Source of the DNA: a virus
Reading direction: 5' to 3' (one strand)
IMG/VR virus record: IMGVR_UViG_3300032053_004772
Coordinates: 1 to 64,000 of that record
Length of the DNA stretch: 64,000 bases
The notes beneath the pieces were generated by a model. The model had not been told where the DNA came from, did not search any database, and saw nothing but the letters and a program-made list of their open reading frames with translations. A program made the position numbers and the translations under genes. Shown piece after piece: positions 56,425-64,000 of the stretch. Numbering within the stretch: the first letter of the stretch is position 1; each line of letters starts with the position of its first letter.

Positions 56425-57203
56425 GAGTGTGCTTCATTACTCCTCGGAAATACTTTCGTGAGTTTTGCTCCCGATACAGTGACTACTATCTGTTACTCTC
56501 TCACTGGATTGAGTCTGAGCGAGACTTGACACCCTTTCGTGATCGTTATGTGATCCTAGATAACGGCGCGTACGAGAACGGGAAGCCTCATGAGATCGAT
56601 CGATACGTTCAACTCATCGAACGCCTTCGACCTGACGAGATTGTTACTCCTGATGTACGCTTTGATGCGCAAGCTACCATCACAGCAACGTGTCAGTTTC
56701 TGAAGGATCATCATGAGTCTCGTTACAAGTATCTAGCGCCGGTACAGGGAACTAACTGGGAGGAGTGGACTCACTGCTACCGAACCTTTCTGGACGATCC
56801 AAAAGTAGATGTGATCGGGATCACGGATGTACCTGTAGAGAAGACTGTTCTGAGCTACGCATACGATAAACTACCAGCAGCGTTCTCTCGCGTGTACGCG
56901 ATGGAGTACTTGGATCGTTTAGGTCTGCTACAGAAACCTATTCACATTCTGGGATCGGTTGATCCGGCAGAATTGCCGTGGCTGCGATACTTCAGACACG
57001 CACGAAGTACGGATTCGAAGATCGCGTTCTGGAACGGGGTTTCGAACGATCGATTGCATCCAACCTCCGGTCTGAGACGAGGTTCGATCAAGATTGAGAG
57101 TATGACATGGGATTGGAGTGGTCAACTAACGCTGCGTCAGCGGCGTAATATCTTATACAACATAGCGGTATTTAAGGCATTAGCCGGAGGAGGCAAAAAA
57201 TGA
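56421..57203 (+). CDS. dpdA: DpdA-type DNA guanine transglycosylase
   Basis: A 260-residue TGT-fold protein of the phage DpdA type, which exchanges guanine for preQ0 in DNA. ILDNGAYENG (Asp47) and TPDVRFD (Asp78) provide the two conserved aspartates of TGT-like barrels; LAPVQGTN and IHILGS follow. The TGT zinc motif CxCxxC is absent, as in phage DpdA. It overlaps the kinase by four bases. Together with queC/D/E and folE this makes DNA 7-deazaguanine modification very likely. Confidence 0.85.
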   Translation: MRVCFITPRKYFREFCSRYSDYYLLLSHWIESERDLTPFRDRYVILDNGAYENGKPHEIDRYVQLIERLRPDEIVTPDVRFDAQATITATCQFLKDHHESRYKYLAPVQGTNWEEWTHCYRTFLDDPKVDVIGITDVPVEKTVLSYAYDKLPAAFSRVYAMEYLDRLGLLQKPIHILGSVDPAELPWLRYFRHARSTDSKIAFWNGVSNDRLHPTSGLRRGSIKIESMTWDWSGQLTLRQRRNILYNIAVFKALAGGGKK

Positions 57204-57724
57204 GCCGAGTGCTCAAGACGGAACCCGTACAGGTGATTCAGTGGTACTGTCCGCAGTGTGGTAACGTGGTTACCGCGAAGGACGAGAAATGTCCTCACTG
57301 TAACGTGGTGTTCGCTCCGATAGACAATCTGTCGGAAGAGGAGCAGCGTATTCAGGAGATCAAGGACAAGATCGAGGCCGGACTGAAGGATGGAGCGAAG
57401 ACTCCTTCTCCAGAAGCGGTTGTGGCAGAGGCTTCCGCTCCCGTGGAAGTACAGACTACTCGTGTGGCGGTACCCGCGAAACCTGCTGCGGAGAAGAAAG
57501 TACCGGGTGTGTACAAACCGCAGACTGGTACGCGTGTAGCTCTGACGTACGAGAAGCTGCAGGGTGAGGGAGCTGCGTTCGGAGACATCGTTAAGGAGAT
57601 GATGAGCAAGTTCTCTCTCGACGAAGCGAAAGCGACTCTTACCGTGAAAACTAACATCGACGAGCTAAAGAAGGCGCGTCAGCTTCCGATCGTGGAAGAG
57701 AACGGTAAATGGCGGATCAAGTAG
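57200..57724 (+). CDS. Zinc-ribbon protein, 174 aa
   Basis: Starts four bases before the dpdA stop. An N-terminal zinc ribbon (CPQC..CPHC, residues 18-36) is followed by a Pro/Ala/Val-rich linker and a C-terminal ~60-residue helical domain (TYEKLQGEGAAFGDIVKEMM). It overlaps the dUTPase gene by 16 bases. The ribbon is like those in the helicase loader and SSB, so it may contact DNA or the replisome. Function unknown. Confidence 0.65.
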   Translation: MSRVLKTEPVQVIQWYCPQCGNVVTAKDEKCPHCNVVFAPIDNLSEEEQRIQEIKDKIEAGLKDGAKTPSPEAVVAEASAPVEVQTTRVAVPAKPAAEKKVPGVYKPQTGTRVALTYEKLQGEGAAFGDIVKEMMSKFSLDEAKATLTVKTNIDELKKARQLPIVEENGKWRIK

Positions 57725-58152
57725 TTCGATTTAAACTGCTGAGTTCGACCGCGCACGCTCCTACTCGAGCTCACGCCGACGATGCCGGTTGGGATCTGTA
57801 CGCTTCTAGTAATGTCGAGATTGCGTCCTTCTCTTACGGTGAGATACCGTTTGATATCGCTATTGAGCTTCCAAAACCGTTTGATGGTTGGATCTGGGAA
57901 GCGCACATTCGACCGCGCTCTGGTACGCGACGTAAAGGTTTGTTCGCTACCTTCGGTACTATAGATCAAGGGTATCGAGGACCACTCAGTGCGATCGTGA
58001 TTAACATGAATCCGAATCCATTTCTCATTCAAGAAGGTGATCGGATTGCACAACTAGTCGTGGTCGCGATTCCGACGGTGTTCTTTGAGGCTGCCTTAGC
58101 TTTGAGTGAGTCTTTCCGAGGGGAGAGGGGATTCGGAAGTAGTGGCGTATGA
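57709..58152 (+). CDS. dut: dUTP diphosphatase (dUTPase)
   Basis: A 147-residue trimeric dUTPase fold. Its five motifs are visible: ADDAGWDLYA, RPRSGT, GTIDQGYRGPL (uracil pocket), GDRIAQLVV and RGERGFGSSG at the C-terminus. It hydrolyses dUTP to dUMP, preventing uracil incorporation and supplying dTMP synthesis. Its overlap with the UDG-polymerase gene links two anti-uracil functions in one operon. Confidence 0.92.
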   Translation: MADQVVRFKLLSSTAHAPTRAHADDAGWDLYASSNVEIASFSYGEIPFDIAIELPKPFDGWIWEAHIRPRSGTRRKGLFATFGTIDQGYRGPLSAIVINMNPNPFLIQEGDRIAQLVVVAIPTVFFEAALALSESFRGERGFGSSGV

Positions 58153-60596
58153 GAGTACTCAAGAGAGAGTGTAACTGCGCTTTGTGCGAGGATAGCGTTT
58201 CCAACTCAGGAGTGAGACGCTGTAAGATTGAGGGTACCGGACCGAAGAACGCGAAGGTGATGATTGTCGGTCAGTGTCCTGGTTCTGATGAAGTGGAACG
58301 AGGAGAGAACTTCGTTGGAAGAGCTGGCGAGTTGTTGAACGACATGCTACGAGAGGCTAATATACCTCGAGAAGAACTGTACTTTGCGAATGTAGTCAAG
58401 TGTCGACCGAGTGTGATCTCGGAAACTCGTCGAGTTGATCGAGATCCGAAACCGCAAGAGATTAACGCGTGTCTTCCGTTGTTGATAGATGAGATACGCA
58501 CAATTCGTCCTGCCGTGATTGTATCCGTGGGAAACATTCCGATGCGAGTTCTGACCGGAATCTCCGGAGTGATGACGTGGCAGACGTGTGTAATGTTTCA
58601 TCGACTGTTTCAGTGCTGGGTTGTACCGATGATTCATCCAAGTGCGTTATTGCGTTGGGGAGCGACTCAGGGATTAGACTTTGATCTATCCGTGATAGCT
58701 CTCTCTACAGCTTGGGAGTATCGGGATCGTCGAGTACGAATCACGCGCGTGACTAGACATTTTGTACAAGATGCGAGTGAGGCTGAGGAGATTGTTGTAC
58801 AGTGTGTGCAGCACGATGCCTTTGCTTTTGACTTTGAGACGTATCTGAACGGATCGCTTCGTGGATTGGGTCTATGTTGGCGTTTCTGTGAAGCATACTA
58901 TATTCCAGCGAAGTTTTTGACGAGCGCGCTGGTGAGTCGACTTGCAAGAGATGGGCGAGATTCTATGAAGATCGCTCACAACGTTGCGTTCGATCGAAGT
59001 GTTGCTCGATGGACGTGCGGTGTTGAACTGGGTCCGAAGGTCTTCGACACGATGATTGCTCATCATTTGTTAGAGGAGGAGATGCCGTACGGTCTCAAGG
59101 ATCTGGAGTGGTTGTATACTGATAAGGGTGGTCGTGCTGACTTGATCAAACCACATTACGGTAAGCCAACTTGGGACCGATTACCAGAGGATGTTGTTGG
59201 TGAGTACTGTTGCGACGATGTGGAGAGCACGTTTCGGCTCTATCATCGATTCAAGAAGGAGCTTGCTCGAGAGGGGCTTGAGTATCTGTTCGAGAACGTC
59301 TCGATGCCGACTACTCGCGTTGTAGAGGAGCTTGAACATAACGGAGTTCCGATCGATGAGAGCGCTATGACTGCAGTAACAGATCGATGTCTCGAGTTGG
59401 AGGAACTCTCTGTAACACGCGTACGAAAGATTGCCGGTGACTTCAACGTTAACTCTGGTCAGCAGTTAGGTGACATACTCTACGTGAAATTGAAACTTCC
59501 GGAACAGCATACCAAGACAAAGAGGTGGAAGACGGATGGAGAGACGTTAAAGAAGCTGAAACCTCTCGATCGTTCTGGTATTATCGACGAAATCTTGAAT
59601 ATCAAAAAGCAGAGAAAGATTCTGTCGACGTATATAAAAGGCACTCGAAAAAGGATGCGTAACGGACGAGCATACTACAGTTTCTTGCAACCTGGAACTG
59701 TAACGGGAAGACTCTCTAGCGCCTTTCATACCTTTCCGAGGAATGCGGCAATTCGTAGGATTATAGGAGCTTCTTCGGGGAGGAAACTGATCGATGCAGA
59801 CTTCGATCAGATTGAGTTGCGTATAGGAGCCTCTCTCTCGGGTGATCCTGAGATGATCAGAGTTTTCCGAGAGGGCGGAGATATCCACAACGAGGTGGCA
59901 TGTACTCTCTACGGACTGGAGCCTGGAAGTGAAGTAGACGTTGAGCAGCGAAATACTGCGAAGGGATTTGACTTCGGTGTTTTCTTCGGGCGAGGAGCTC
60001 AGTCGGTTGCTGATGAGATGGGAGTTTCGTTACAAAAAGCACAGGAATGGATTGATCGTTTTGCTCGTCGTTTTGCAGTGCTGTGGCAGTGGATTGATCA
60101 GCAGCATGTGTTTGTTAGGGAGCATTTATACGTGCGAAATCTCTACGGAAGAAGACGTCAGTTGAAGCATGCGATAAATCCAGATACGAATATGCAAGCG
60201 GAGGCTGAACGACAAGCCGTGAACGCTCCTATTCAGGGTGGCGCAAACGATATAGCGTGTATCGCGTGGGAACGAATTCGAGAACGAGCTCAACGTGAAA
60301 AGCTAGATGCGAAACTGTGCGGGATTGTACACGACGAGATCTTGGTAGAGACGGACGACGCGAGTGCAGAGTACGTAGCTCTGTTAATGAAAGAGGAGAT
60401 GGAAAAACCGTATCCGAGATTGTTAGTACCTATGACAGCGGACGTTCATATTGTGCAGAACTGGTACGAGCATAAGGCATCTAAGACTATTGTGGATCCT
60501 ACCGATGAGGAACTGCAGGATGACGAAGAGATAGATGGCGTTGATCGAGTTCTTGAATTGGTAGATTGGTCAGTTGAGCCTCCGGAGGTAATATGA
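58149..60596 (+). CDS. Uracil-DNA glycosylase fused to family A DNA polymerase
   Basis: An 815-residue fusion. Residues 1-190 are a family 4/5-type UDG: GQCPG (41-45), ENFVGRAGELL (53-63), HPS (163-165), and cysteines C10, C13, C85 and C108 spaced like its [4Fe-4S] ligands. Residues 220-370 are a 3'-5' exonuclease (AFDFET, NVAFDRS, YCCDD). The polymerase follows with motif A DFDQIELR (D551), motif B R601..K605..FDFG and motif C VHDE (728-730). No 5'-3' exonuclease. It likely replicates the genome while excising uracil. Motif B has F613 where Tyr is usual. Confidence 0.92.
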   Translation: MRVLKRECNCALCEDSVSNSGVRRCKIEGTGPKNAKVMIVGQCPGSDEVERGENFVGRAGELLNDMLREANIPREELYFANVVKCRPSVISETRRVDRDPKPQEINACLPLLIDEIRTIRPAVIVSVGNIPMRVLTGISGVMTWQTCVMFHRLFQCWVVPMIHPSALLRWGATQGLDFDLSVIALSTAWEYRDRRVRITRVTRHFVQDASEAEEIVVQCVQHDAFAFDFETYLNGSLRGLGLCWRFCEAYYIPAKFLTSALVSRLARDGRDSMKIAHNVAFDRSVARWTCGVELGPKVFDTMIAHHLLEEEMPYGLKDLEWLYTDKGGRADLIKPHYGKPTWDRLPEDVVGEYCCDDVESTFRLYHRFKKELAREGLEYLFENVSMPTTRVVEELEHNGVPIDESAMTAVTDRCLELEELSVTRVRKIAGDFNVNSGQQLGDILYVKLKLPEQHTKTKRWKTDGETLKKLKPLDRSGIIDEILNIKKQRKILSTYIKGTRKRMRNGRAYYSFLQPGTVTGRLSSAFHTFPRNAAIRRIIGASSGRKLIDADFDQIELRIGASLSGDPEMIRVFREGGDIHNEVACTLYGLEPGSEVDVEQRNTAKGFDFGVFFGRGAQSVADEMGVSLQKAQEWIDRFARRFAVLWQWIDQQHVFVREHLYVRNLYGRRRQLKHAINPDTNMQAEAERQAVNAPIQGGANDIACIAWERIRERAQREKLDAKLCGIVHDEILVETDDASAEYVALLMKEEMEKPYPRLLVPMTADVHIVQNWYEHKASKTIVDPTDEELQDDEEIDGVDRVLELVDWSVEPPEVI

Positions 60597-61225
60597 AGAA
60601 AGTGGTCTCATTCGACGGTCACGGAACTCTGTTCGAGGAAGCTCCTGATCACTATCGGAAGATTGCGCAGATGCTTAACACGGAGGAGAGTACTGTACGA
60701 GCAGCTTATTCGCGCATCGTTTCTCATCGTCTTCGAGGATATCCTGAGCTTGTTAGAGATGACATTATTCAGACGTTCTGGTTGAGCGTGTATCAAGAGA
60801 TAGCCGGTTTCGTGACAACATTTCGACAGACGAATCTCGGCAAAATGATTCTCGACTACGCGATGACTAAGGAAGCGTGGGTTCCGAAACTATTAGGAGT
60901 TCGTTTTCTGAAGTATGCGAGTAAGCTGGGTTTTCGCTGCATTCTGTGTTCCGAGTGGGATAGTTGGATCGCTGCTTTGCTAGAGCACTTCGGTTTGAAC
61001 AAGTTGTTCGATGAGATGTATATCACAGGTTTGCAGGGTCACGCAAAGTGGACTCCGATGTTTTGGAGTTATGTGCTGTCTGAGGAAGCTCTCTCTCATC
61101 CGTCGCGATTGTTGCACGTCGGAAATGATCCTCTTACAGATGAGAAGATTCCGAGAGGTTTAGGAATTGAGACATTCTCAATACGCGCCTCCTTTATGGA
61201 GTTTCGGGTTAAGTTGGAATCGTAA
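60593..61225 (+). CDS. HAD-superfamily protein with altered catalytic motif
   Basis: A 210-residue HAD-like hydrolase. Motif 1 reads VSFDGHGTLF: the nucleophile Asp8 is present, but the general-acid Asp two residues on is His10, which often reduces or changes activity. GFRCILCSEWDSW and HVGNDPLTDEKIPRGLGI are the usual motifs II and IV. It overlaps the polymerase stop by four bases. It may bind or slowly dephosphorylate nucleotides. Confidence 0.7.
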   Translation: MKKVVSFDGHGTLFEEAPDHYRKIAQMLNTEESTVRAAYSRIVSHRLRGYPELVRDDIIQTFWLSVYQEIAGFVTTFRQTNLGKMILDYAMTKEAWVPKLLGVRFLKYASKLGFRCILCSEWDSWIAALLEHFGLNKLFDEMYITGLQGHAKWTPMFWSYVLSEEALSHPSRLLHVGNDPLTDEKIPRGLGIETFSIRASFMEFRVKLES

Positions 61226-61253
61226 TTGCTGGTATTATTAGTGTGAGGGGTAA

Positions 61254-61778
61254 ATGGCTGAAGAGTTAATGGCGTGGTTGCTGGAGAAGCATCACGAACT
61301 CGTTGAGAAGACACGAGTTGCTCACGGAGGTGAAGTCTCCTTCGCGGAACTTAATCAACGGATGGCCGAATACGGAGGAGATTATGCGTGGGCCATTTCC
61401 GAGGATGCTATTGCTCAAGCAGCATATCGTCGTCGGAAGCTCGCGTTCGATGAGTGGTATAATCGATTGTTCACGATCGCTAAGAACTTGCTTCCTGCAG
61501 GTAGCTCCGTGAAAGCGATCGAGGCTCAGATCGCCTCTGATAACAGAGTGGAGTGGCAGAAGTGGCAGGATGAACTGTTGCAACTGGAACTTCAACAGAA
61601 CGTTCGGGCACAGTTCTTGAAGGTGTGGAGCAGCTTGAAGGATATCTACGTCGAGTTGGCTCGAAATATGAGATCGGACTATCAGACTGCTGGAGGTCTA
61701 TCCGTCGGACAGACTGAGAGCGGAGCGGAGCGAATAGAGAGAATTAAACGTCTGAGAAGACTGAGCGGAAAGGAGTAA
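61254..61778 (+). CDS. Hypothetical helical protein, 174 aa
   Basis: A 174-residue predominantly helical protein beginning MAEELMAWLLEKHH, with a middle dominated by W, Q and L (EWQKWQDELLQLELQQN). No finger or membrane segment. Located between a HAD protein and the putative SSB, it may be part of the replication or repair module. A GGTATTATTA element lies just upstream (61231). Confidence 0.65.
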   Translation: MAEELMAWLLEKHHELVEKTRVAHGGEVSFAELNQRMAEYGGDYAWAISEDAIAQAAYRRRKLAFDEWYNRLFTIAKNLLPAGSSVKAIEAQIASDNRVEWQKWQDELLQLELQQNVRAQFLKVWSSLKDIYVELARNMRSDYQTAGGLSVGQTESGAERIERIKRLRRLSGKE

Positions 61779-61781
61779 TTG

Positions 61782-62852
61782 ATGGATCTAGAGAAGATTC
61801 GTCAGATGCGTGCTAAGATAGAGGAGAGACAGTCCGAGGGTGGCAGCTTCTCCTCTGAGCACAAGTACGTGATCCAGAGCGCACCCGCTACGAACGTGAT
61901 GCGCGTCGTAGGCGATCCTGAAGTGTGCTTGCGGTCGTGGATCAAGGTCGGTGAAGCAAAACCGATGCCGTTCGTAATCGATCCGAACGGACCGCTATTC
62001 AAGCTGATCCGACACGTTCTGGATTACACGTTGAAGCAGGTCGACAACAAGTGGATTCGAGAGTACGTTCACGCACAGAAGCATCCCGAGATCTTTAAGA
62101 TGGTATTCGGAGGAGAGGGTCGAAACTCTTGGGAGCCAAGAGAGACGTACTTGCTAAACTGCATTCCGCGCGAACCTCAGAAGAACGAAGCAGGACAGAT
62201 GGTGCTGCTTGCGAAGGAGAAAAAGCACACTCTACTGCTTGCGCAATCGAACTCGGACGTCGGAGTCGGACCGATGGCATTTAACGAGTTCGGAAAAGTC
62301 GCGGAGAACTACGGAGATGCGGAAGGGTACGACGTAGTCTTCTCTCGTACAGGTACGACGTGGCAGAACACGAAGTACTCCTGCATGCAAGCGGTACGAA
62401 CGAATCCGACCTACGGAGTGAAGGTAGTCGAAGGACCTCTGACTGCAGAGGAGCTGGCGTACGAACGGTACGATCTGAAGACGCTCATAAAGCCGACGTC
62501 CTCTCTGGGTATCGTTTCCGCTCTCGGATCTACAATCGCGCAGATAGATGCTACTTTAGGTACTTCCTATCTAGCGGAACTACAGGTTCTCGCTGAGAAG
62601 GAACCGAAGGAAGCGGAGAAGACATCCGAGGGAGGTACTCCTTTGGGGAGACCGTTACCCGCTCAAACGAGTTCGGTTGCTGCACCTCAAACGGAACAGC
62701 CTCATCGCAGAAGTCTAGCACCGGAAGCGGATCCGATCGTTGCAACCTTTCCTGTCGGAGCTACATTAGCACCTTGCGATAAGTGCAAGAAGCCGTTCCC
62801 AGACAACTGGAATACATGTCCATACTGTCAAGCAAAATATGCTGTAAGCTAA
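61782..62852 (+). CDS. Putative single-stranded DNA-binding protein
   Basis: A 356-residue protein; ATG 61782 follows a GGAG. A Glu/Arg-rich N-terminal helix (DLEKIRQMRAKIEERQ) precedes a beta-rich core with GEGRNSWEPRETYLL and DVVFSRTGTTWQNTKYS, resembling phage gp32-like SSB cores. A long Pro/Ser-rich linker leads to a C-terminal zinc ribbon (CDKC..CPYC). The call is by pattern and replication context only, so moderate confidence. Confidence 0.55.
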   Translation: MDLEKIRQMRAKIEERQSEGGSFSSEHKYVIQSAPATNVMRVVGDPEVCLRSWIKVGEAKPMPFVIDPNGPLFKLIRHVLDYTLKQVDNKWIREYVHAQKHPEIFKMVFGGEGRNSWEPRETYLLNCIPREPQKNEAGQMVLLAKEKKHTLLLAQSNSDVGVGPMAFNEFGKVAENYGDAEGYDVVFSRTGTTWQNTKYSCMQAVRTNPTYGVKVVEGPLTAEELAYERYDLKTLIKPTSSLGIVSALGSTIAQIDATLGTSYLAELQVLAEKEPKEAEKTSEGGTPLGRPLPAQTSSVAAPQTEQPHRRSLAPEADPIVATFPVGATLAPCDKCKKPFPDNWNTCPYCQAKYAVS

Positions 62853-62856
62853 AATC

Positions 62857-63054
62857 GTGAAAACAAAGGAGCTTACGTTCGCGTACTCTTACACGGTTCA
62901 AATTCACAATAACGACTACGTGAAAGTGGCATTCGACAAACGAGTAGAGCTCGAGTCGAGTGACGACGAAGATGAAGCTCGAGAGTTGCTTGCTGCAGAT
63001 GTCATCGACTTTGTACATACAAAAATGACAGAGACACTGGAGAAGTTGAGGTGA
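62857..63054 (+). CDS. Small hypothetical protein, 65 aa
   Basis: Starts at GTG 62857, five bases after the SSB stop, with no strong ribosome site. A beta-rich first half (LTFAYSYTVQIHNNDYVKVAF) is followed by a very acidic helix (SSDDEDEARELLAADVIDF). It overlaps the SbcD gene by four bases. Function unknown. Confidence 0.6.
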   Translation: MKTKELTFAYSYTVQIHNNDYVKVAFDKRVELESSDDEDEARELLAADVIDFVHTKMTETLEKLR

Positions 63055-64000
63055 GACTAGGTATCACAGCAGACTGGCATCTCGGTAAAAATGTCGATGG
63101 TACTGCAAGTTTCGATCGTTCGGAAGAGGTGTTACAACAGATCGGTCATGCAGTCTCAGTCTTTCGAGAGAAGAAGGTAGATGCGATTGCAGTGTTAGGA
63201 GACGTTAGTCACTCCAATCATCCGTCGATTAGAACAAATGTACACATTCGTAACGCTCTTGAGATGCTGGACAAAACTGGTGTTCCTGTTCTAGTGATTC
63301 CAGGAAATCATGATAGCACTCACGAGGGAAATCACGCCTTACAACCGTTCATGCACGGTCACTGGCAGAATGTGGAGATTCATGACGATCTTTGTGTTTG
63401 GCAAAAGTTTGCGGTAGTTCCTCATCTTCCTCGCTCTCGATTTTTCGATCCTGAGCAATACGTAACCCTAGCTCATACTGTGTATGAGGATATGGCGAGG
63501 AACAGTGGTTGTCAAATTCTGTTGACGCACGCGCAAATCGCCGGTTGCACAGTCGGTCGAGATTACGTGATGGAGAGCGGCGCGATCGAGCTGCCTCAGT
63601 TAGATGCAGCCTACGTAAAACTGGTGTTGGCCGGGGATGTTCATAAGCGTCAATCGTATATGCTTGGAGAGGTCGCTGTTCTCTATCCAGGAAGTCTTAC
63701 ACAAACTGACTACGGAGAACGAGAAGAGATCAAGGGTGTCTGTATCGTTGATACAGAGAATAACTCCGTCGAGTCGATCGAGGTACCCGGATACGTTAAG
63801 TATCACGCGATTGTCGTATCGACTGAGCGAGAGCTTGACGATCTTCCCGCAGATACGTGGGACGGGATTGTGGATATAACTGTGAGAGATAAGACGCGTC
63901 TGACTCTTGTAGAGAACTCCGCGTACGGGAAGAATCCGAAGTCGATTCGAGGAATTCGTTCGATCGATGAGGTCGCGACCGTCGGAGGAGATAAGCATTA
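63051..64000 (+). CDS. sbcD: SbcD/Mre11-like nuclease, partial at window end
   Basis: Open from GTG 63051 to the window edge, about 316 codons, so the C-terminus is missing. Metallophosphatase motifs are in order: ITADWHLG (D8, H10), LGDVSHSNH, IPGNHDS, LLTHAQIAG and LAGDVHKRQ. SbcD/Mre11 forms with the SbcC ATPase a DNA end-processing nuclease complex used in phage recombination and repair. SbcC would be expected next, beyond the window. Confidence 0.88.
   Translation, partial: MRLGITADWHLGKNVDGTASFDRSEEVLQQIGHAVSVFREKKVDAIAVLGDVSHSNHPSIRTNVHIRNALEMLDKTGVPVLVIPGNHDSTHEGNHALQPFMHGHWQNVEIHDDLCVWQKFAVVPHLPRSRFFDPEQYVTLAHTVYEDMARNSGCQILLTHAQIAGCTVGRDYVMESGAIELPQLDAAYVKLVLAGDVHKRQSYMLGEVAVLYPGSLTQTDYGEREEIKGVCIVDTENNSVESIEVPGYVKYHAIVVSTERELDDLPADTWDGIVDITVRDKTRLTLVENSAYGKNPKSIRGIRSIDEVATVGGDKH

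Noticed and set aside
1-64000. CRISPR array, integrase, transposon, terminase or further tRNA genes
   Set aside because: Looked for direct-repeat/spacer arrays, IS-type terminal repeats, integrase and terminase motifs and cloverleaf patterns. Only tRNA-Cys at 8834 was found.

Overview
This window is one contiguous piece of a tailed double-stranded DNA phage genome. Every gene I can support lies on the + strand, genes are packed end to end with many ATGA/GTGA overlaps, and strong AGGAGG-type ribosome binding sites recur. A portal, minor capsid, scaffold, N4-gp56-type major capsid protein, tail tube, frameshifted tail chaperone pair, long tape measure and large hub/fibre proteins are present. 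No contractile sheath was recognised, so a long flexible-tailed (siphovirus-like) particle is inferred. No terminase, integrase or CRISPR array was seen, so the genome extends beyond both ends. The host is unknown; near-consensus sigma70-type promoters and a spanin-like gene pair make a Gram-negative bacterium likely (inference). All identifications come from motif reading, not database searches.

Layout. 1-4172: small genes, portal and a J-domain protein. 4183-6264: queD, queE, folE and an FkbM-type methyltransferase, the first half of a 7-deazaguanine pathway. 6265-6420: weak terminator and promoter P1. 6421-12297: small genes, a Spo11/topoisomerase VI-A-like TOPRIM protein, a GC-rich structured non-coding tract, tRNA-Cys, a holin/M15-peptidase pair, minor capsid protein, a DNA-binding protein and an exported protein, ending in a terminator. 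12369-14658: scaffold and major capsid. 14941-21959: six coupled genes for sugar/glycan work (two-domain glycosyltransferase, DegT aminotransferase, epimerase, GT4, radical SAM, GT2), inserted between capsid and connector genes. 21941-33143: connectors, tail tube, chaperones, tape measure, giant hub/fibre. 33140-35015: second lysis-type module with completely overlapping spanin-like frames. 35031-42852: accessory tail genes, an AT-rich island with two beta-helix proteins, and a 948-residue repeat fibre. 42860-45130: PIG-L deacetylase, ATP-grasp and PHP enzymes. 45183-45414: terminator and promoter P2. 45453-48775: amidoligase, class II glutamine amidotransferase, DUF932 and AbrB-like proteins. 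48889-52508: replication initiation protein, helicase loader, DnaB helicase and primase. 52529-52557: promoter P3. 52606 to the end: sigma-like regulator, queC, PLP aminotransferase, ArcS-core protein, dNMP kinase, DpdA, dUTPase, a uracil-DNA-glycosylase/DNA polymerase fusion, putative SSB and an SbcD nuclease cut by the window edge.

How it fits together. FolE, QueD, QueE and QueC convert GTP to preQ0, and DpdA would insert it into phage DNA. No queF was seen. The ArcS-core protein, the PLP aminotransferase, the free class II amidotransferase, the amidoligase and the methyltransferase are candidates for further decorating the base. That would make a 7-deazaguanine hypermodification system spread over three transcription units. 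The two enzyme cassettes embedded in the structural region suggest that virion surfaces are also chemically modified.
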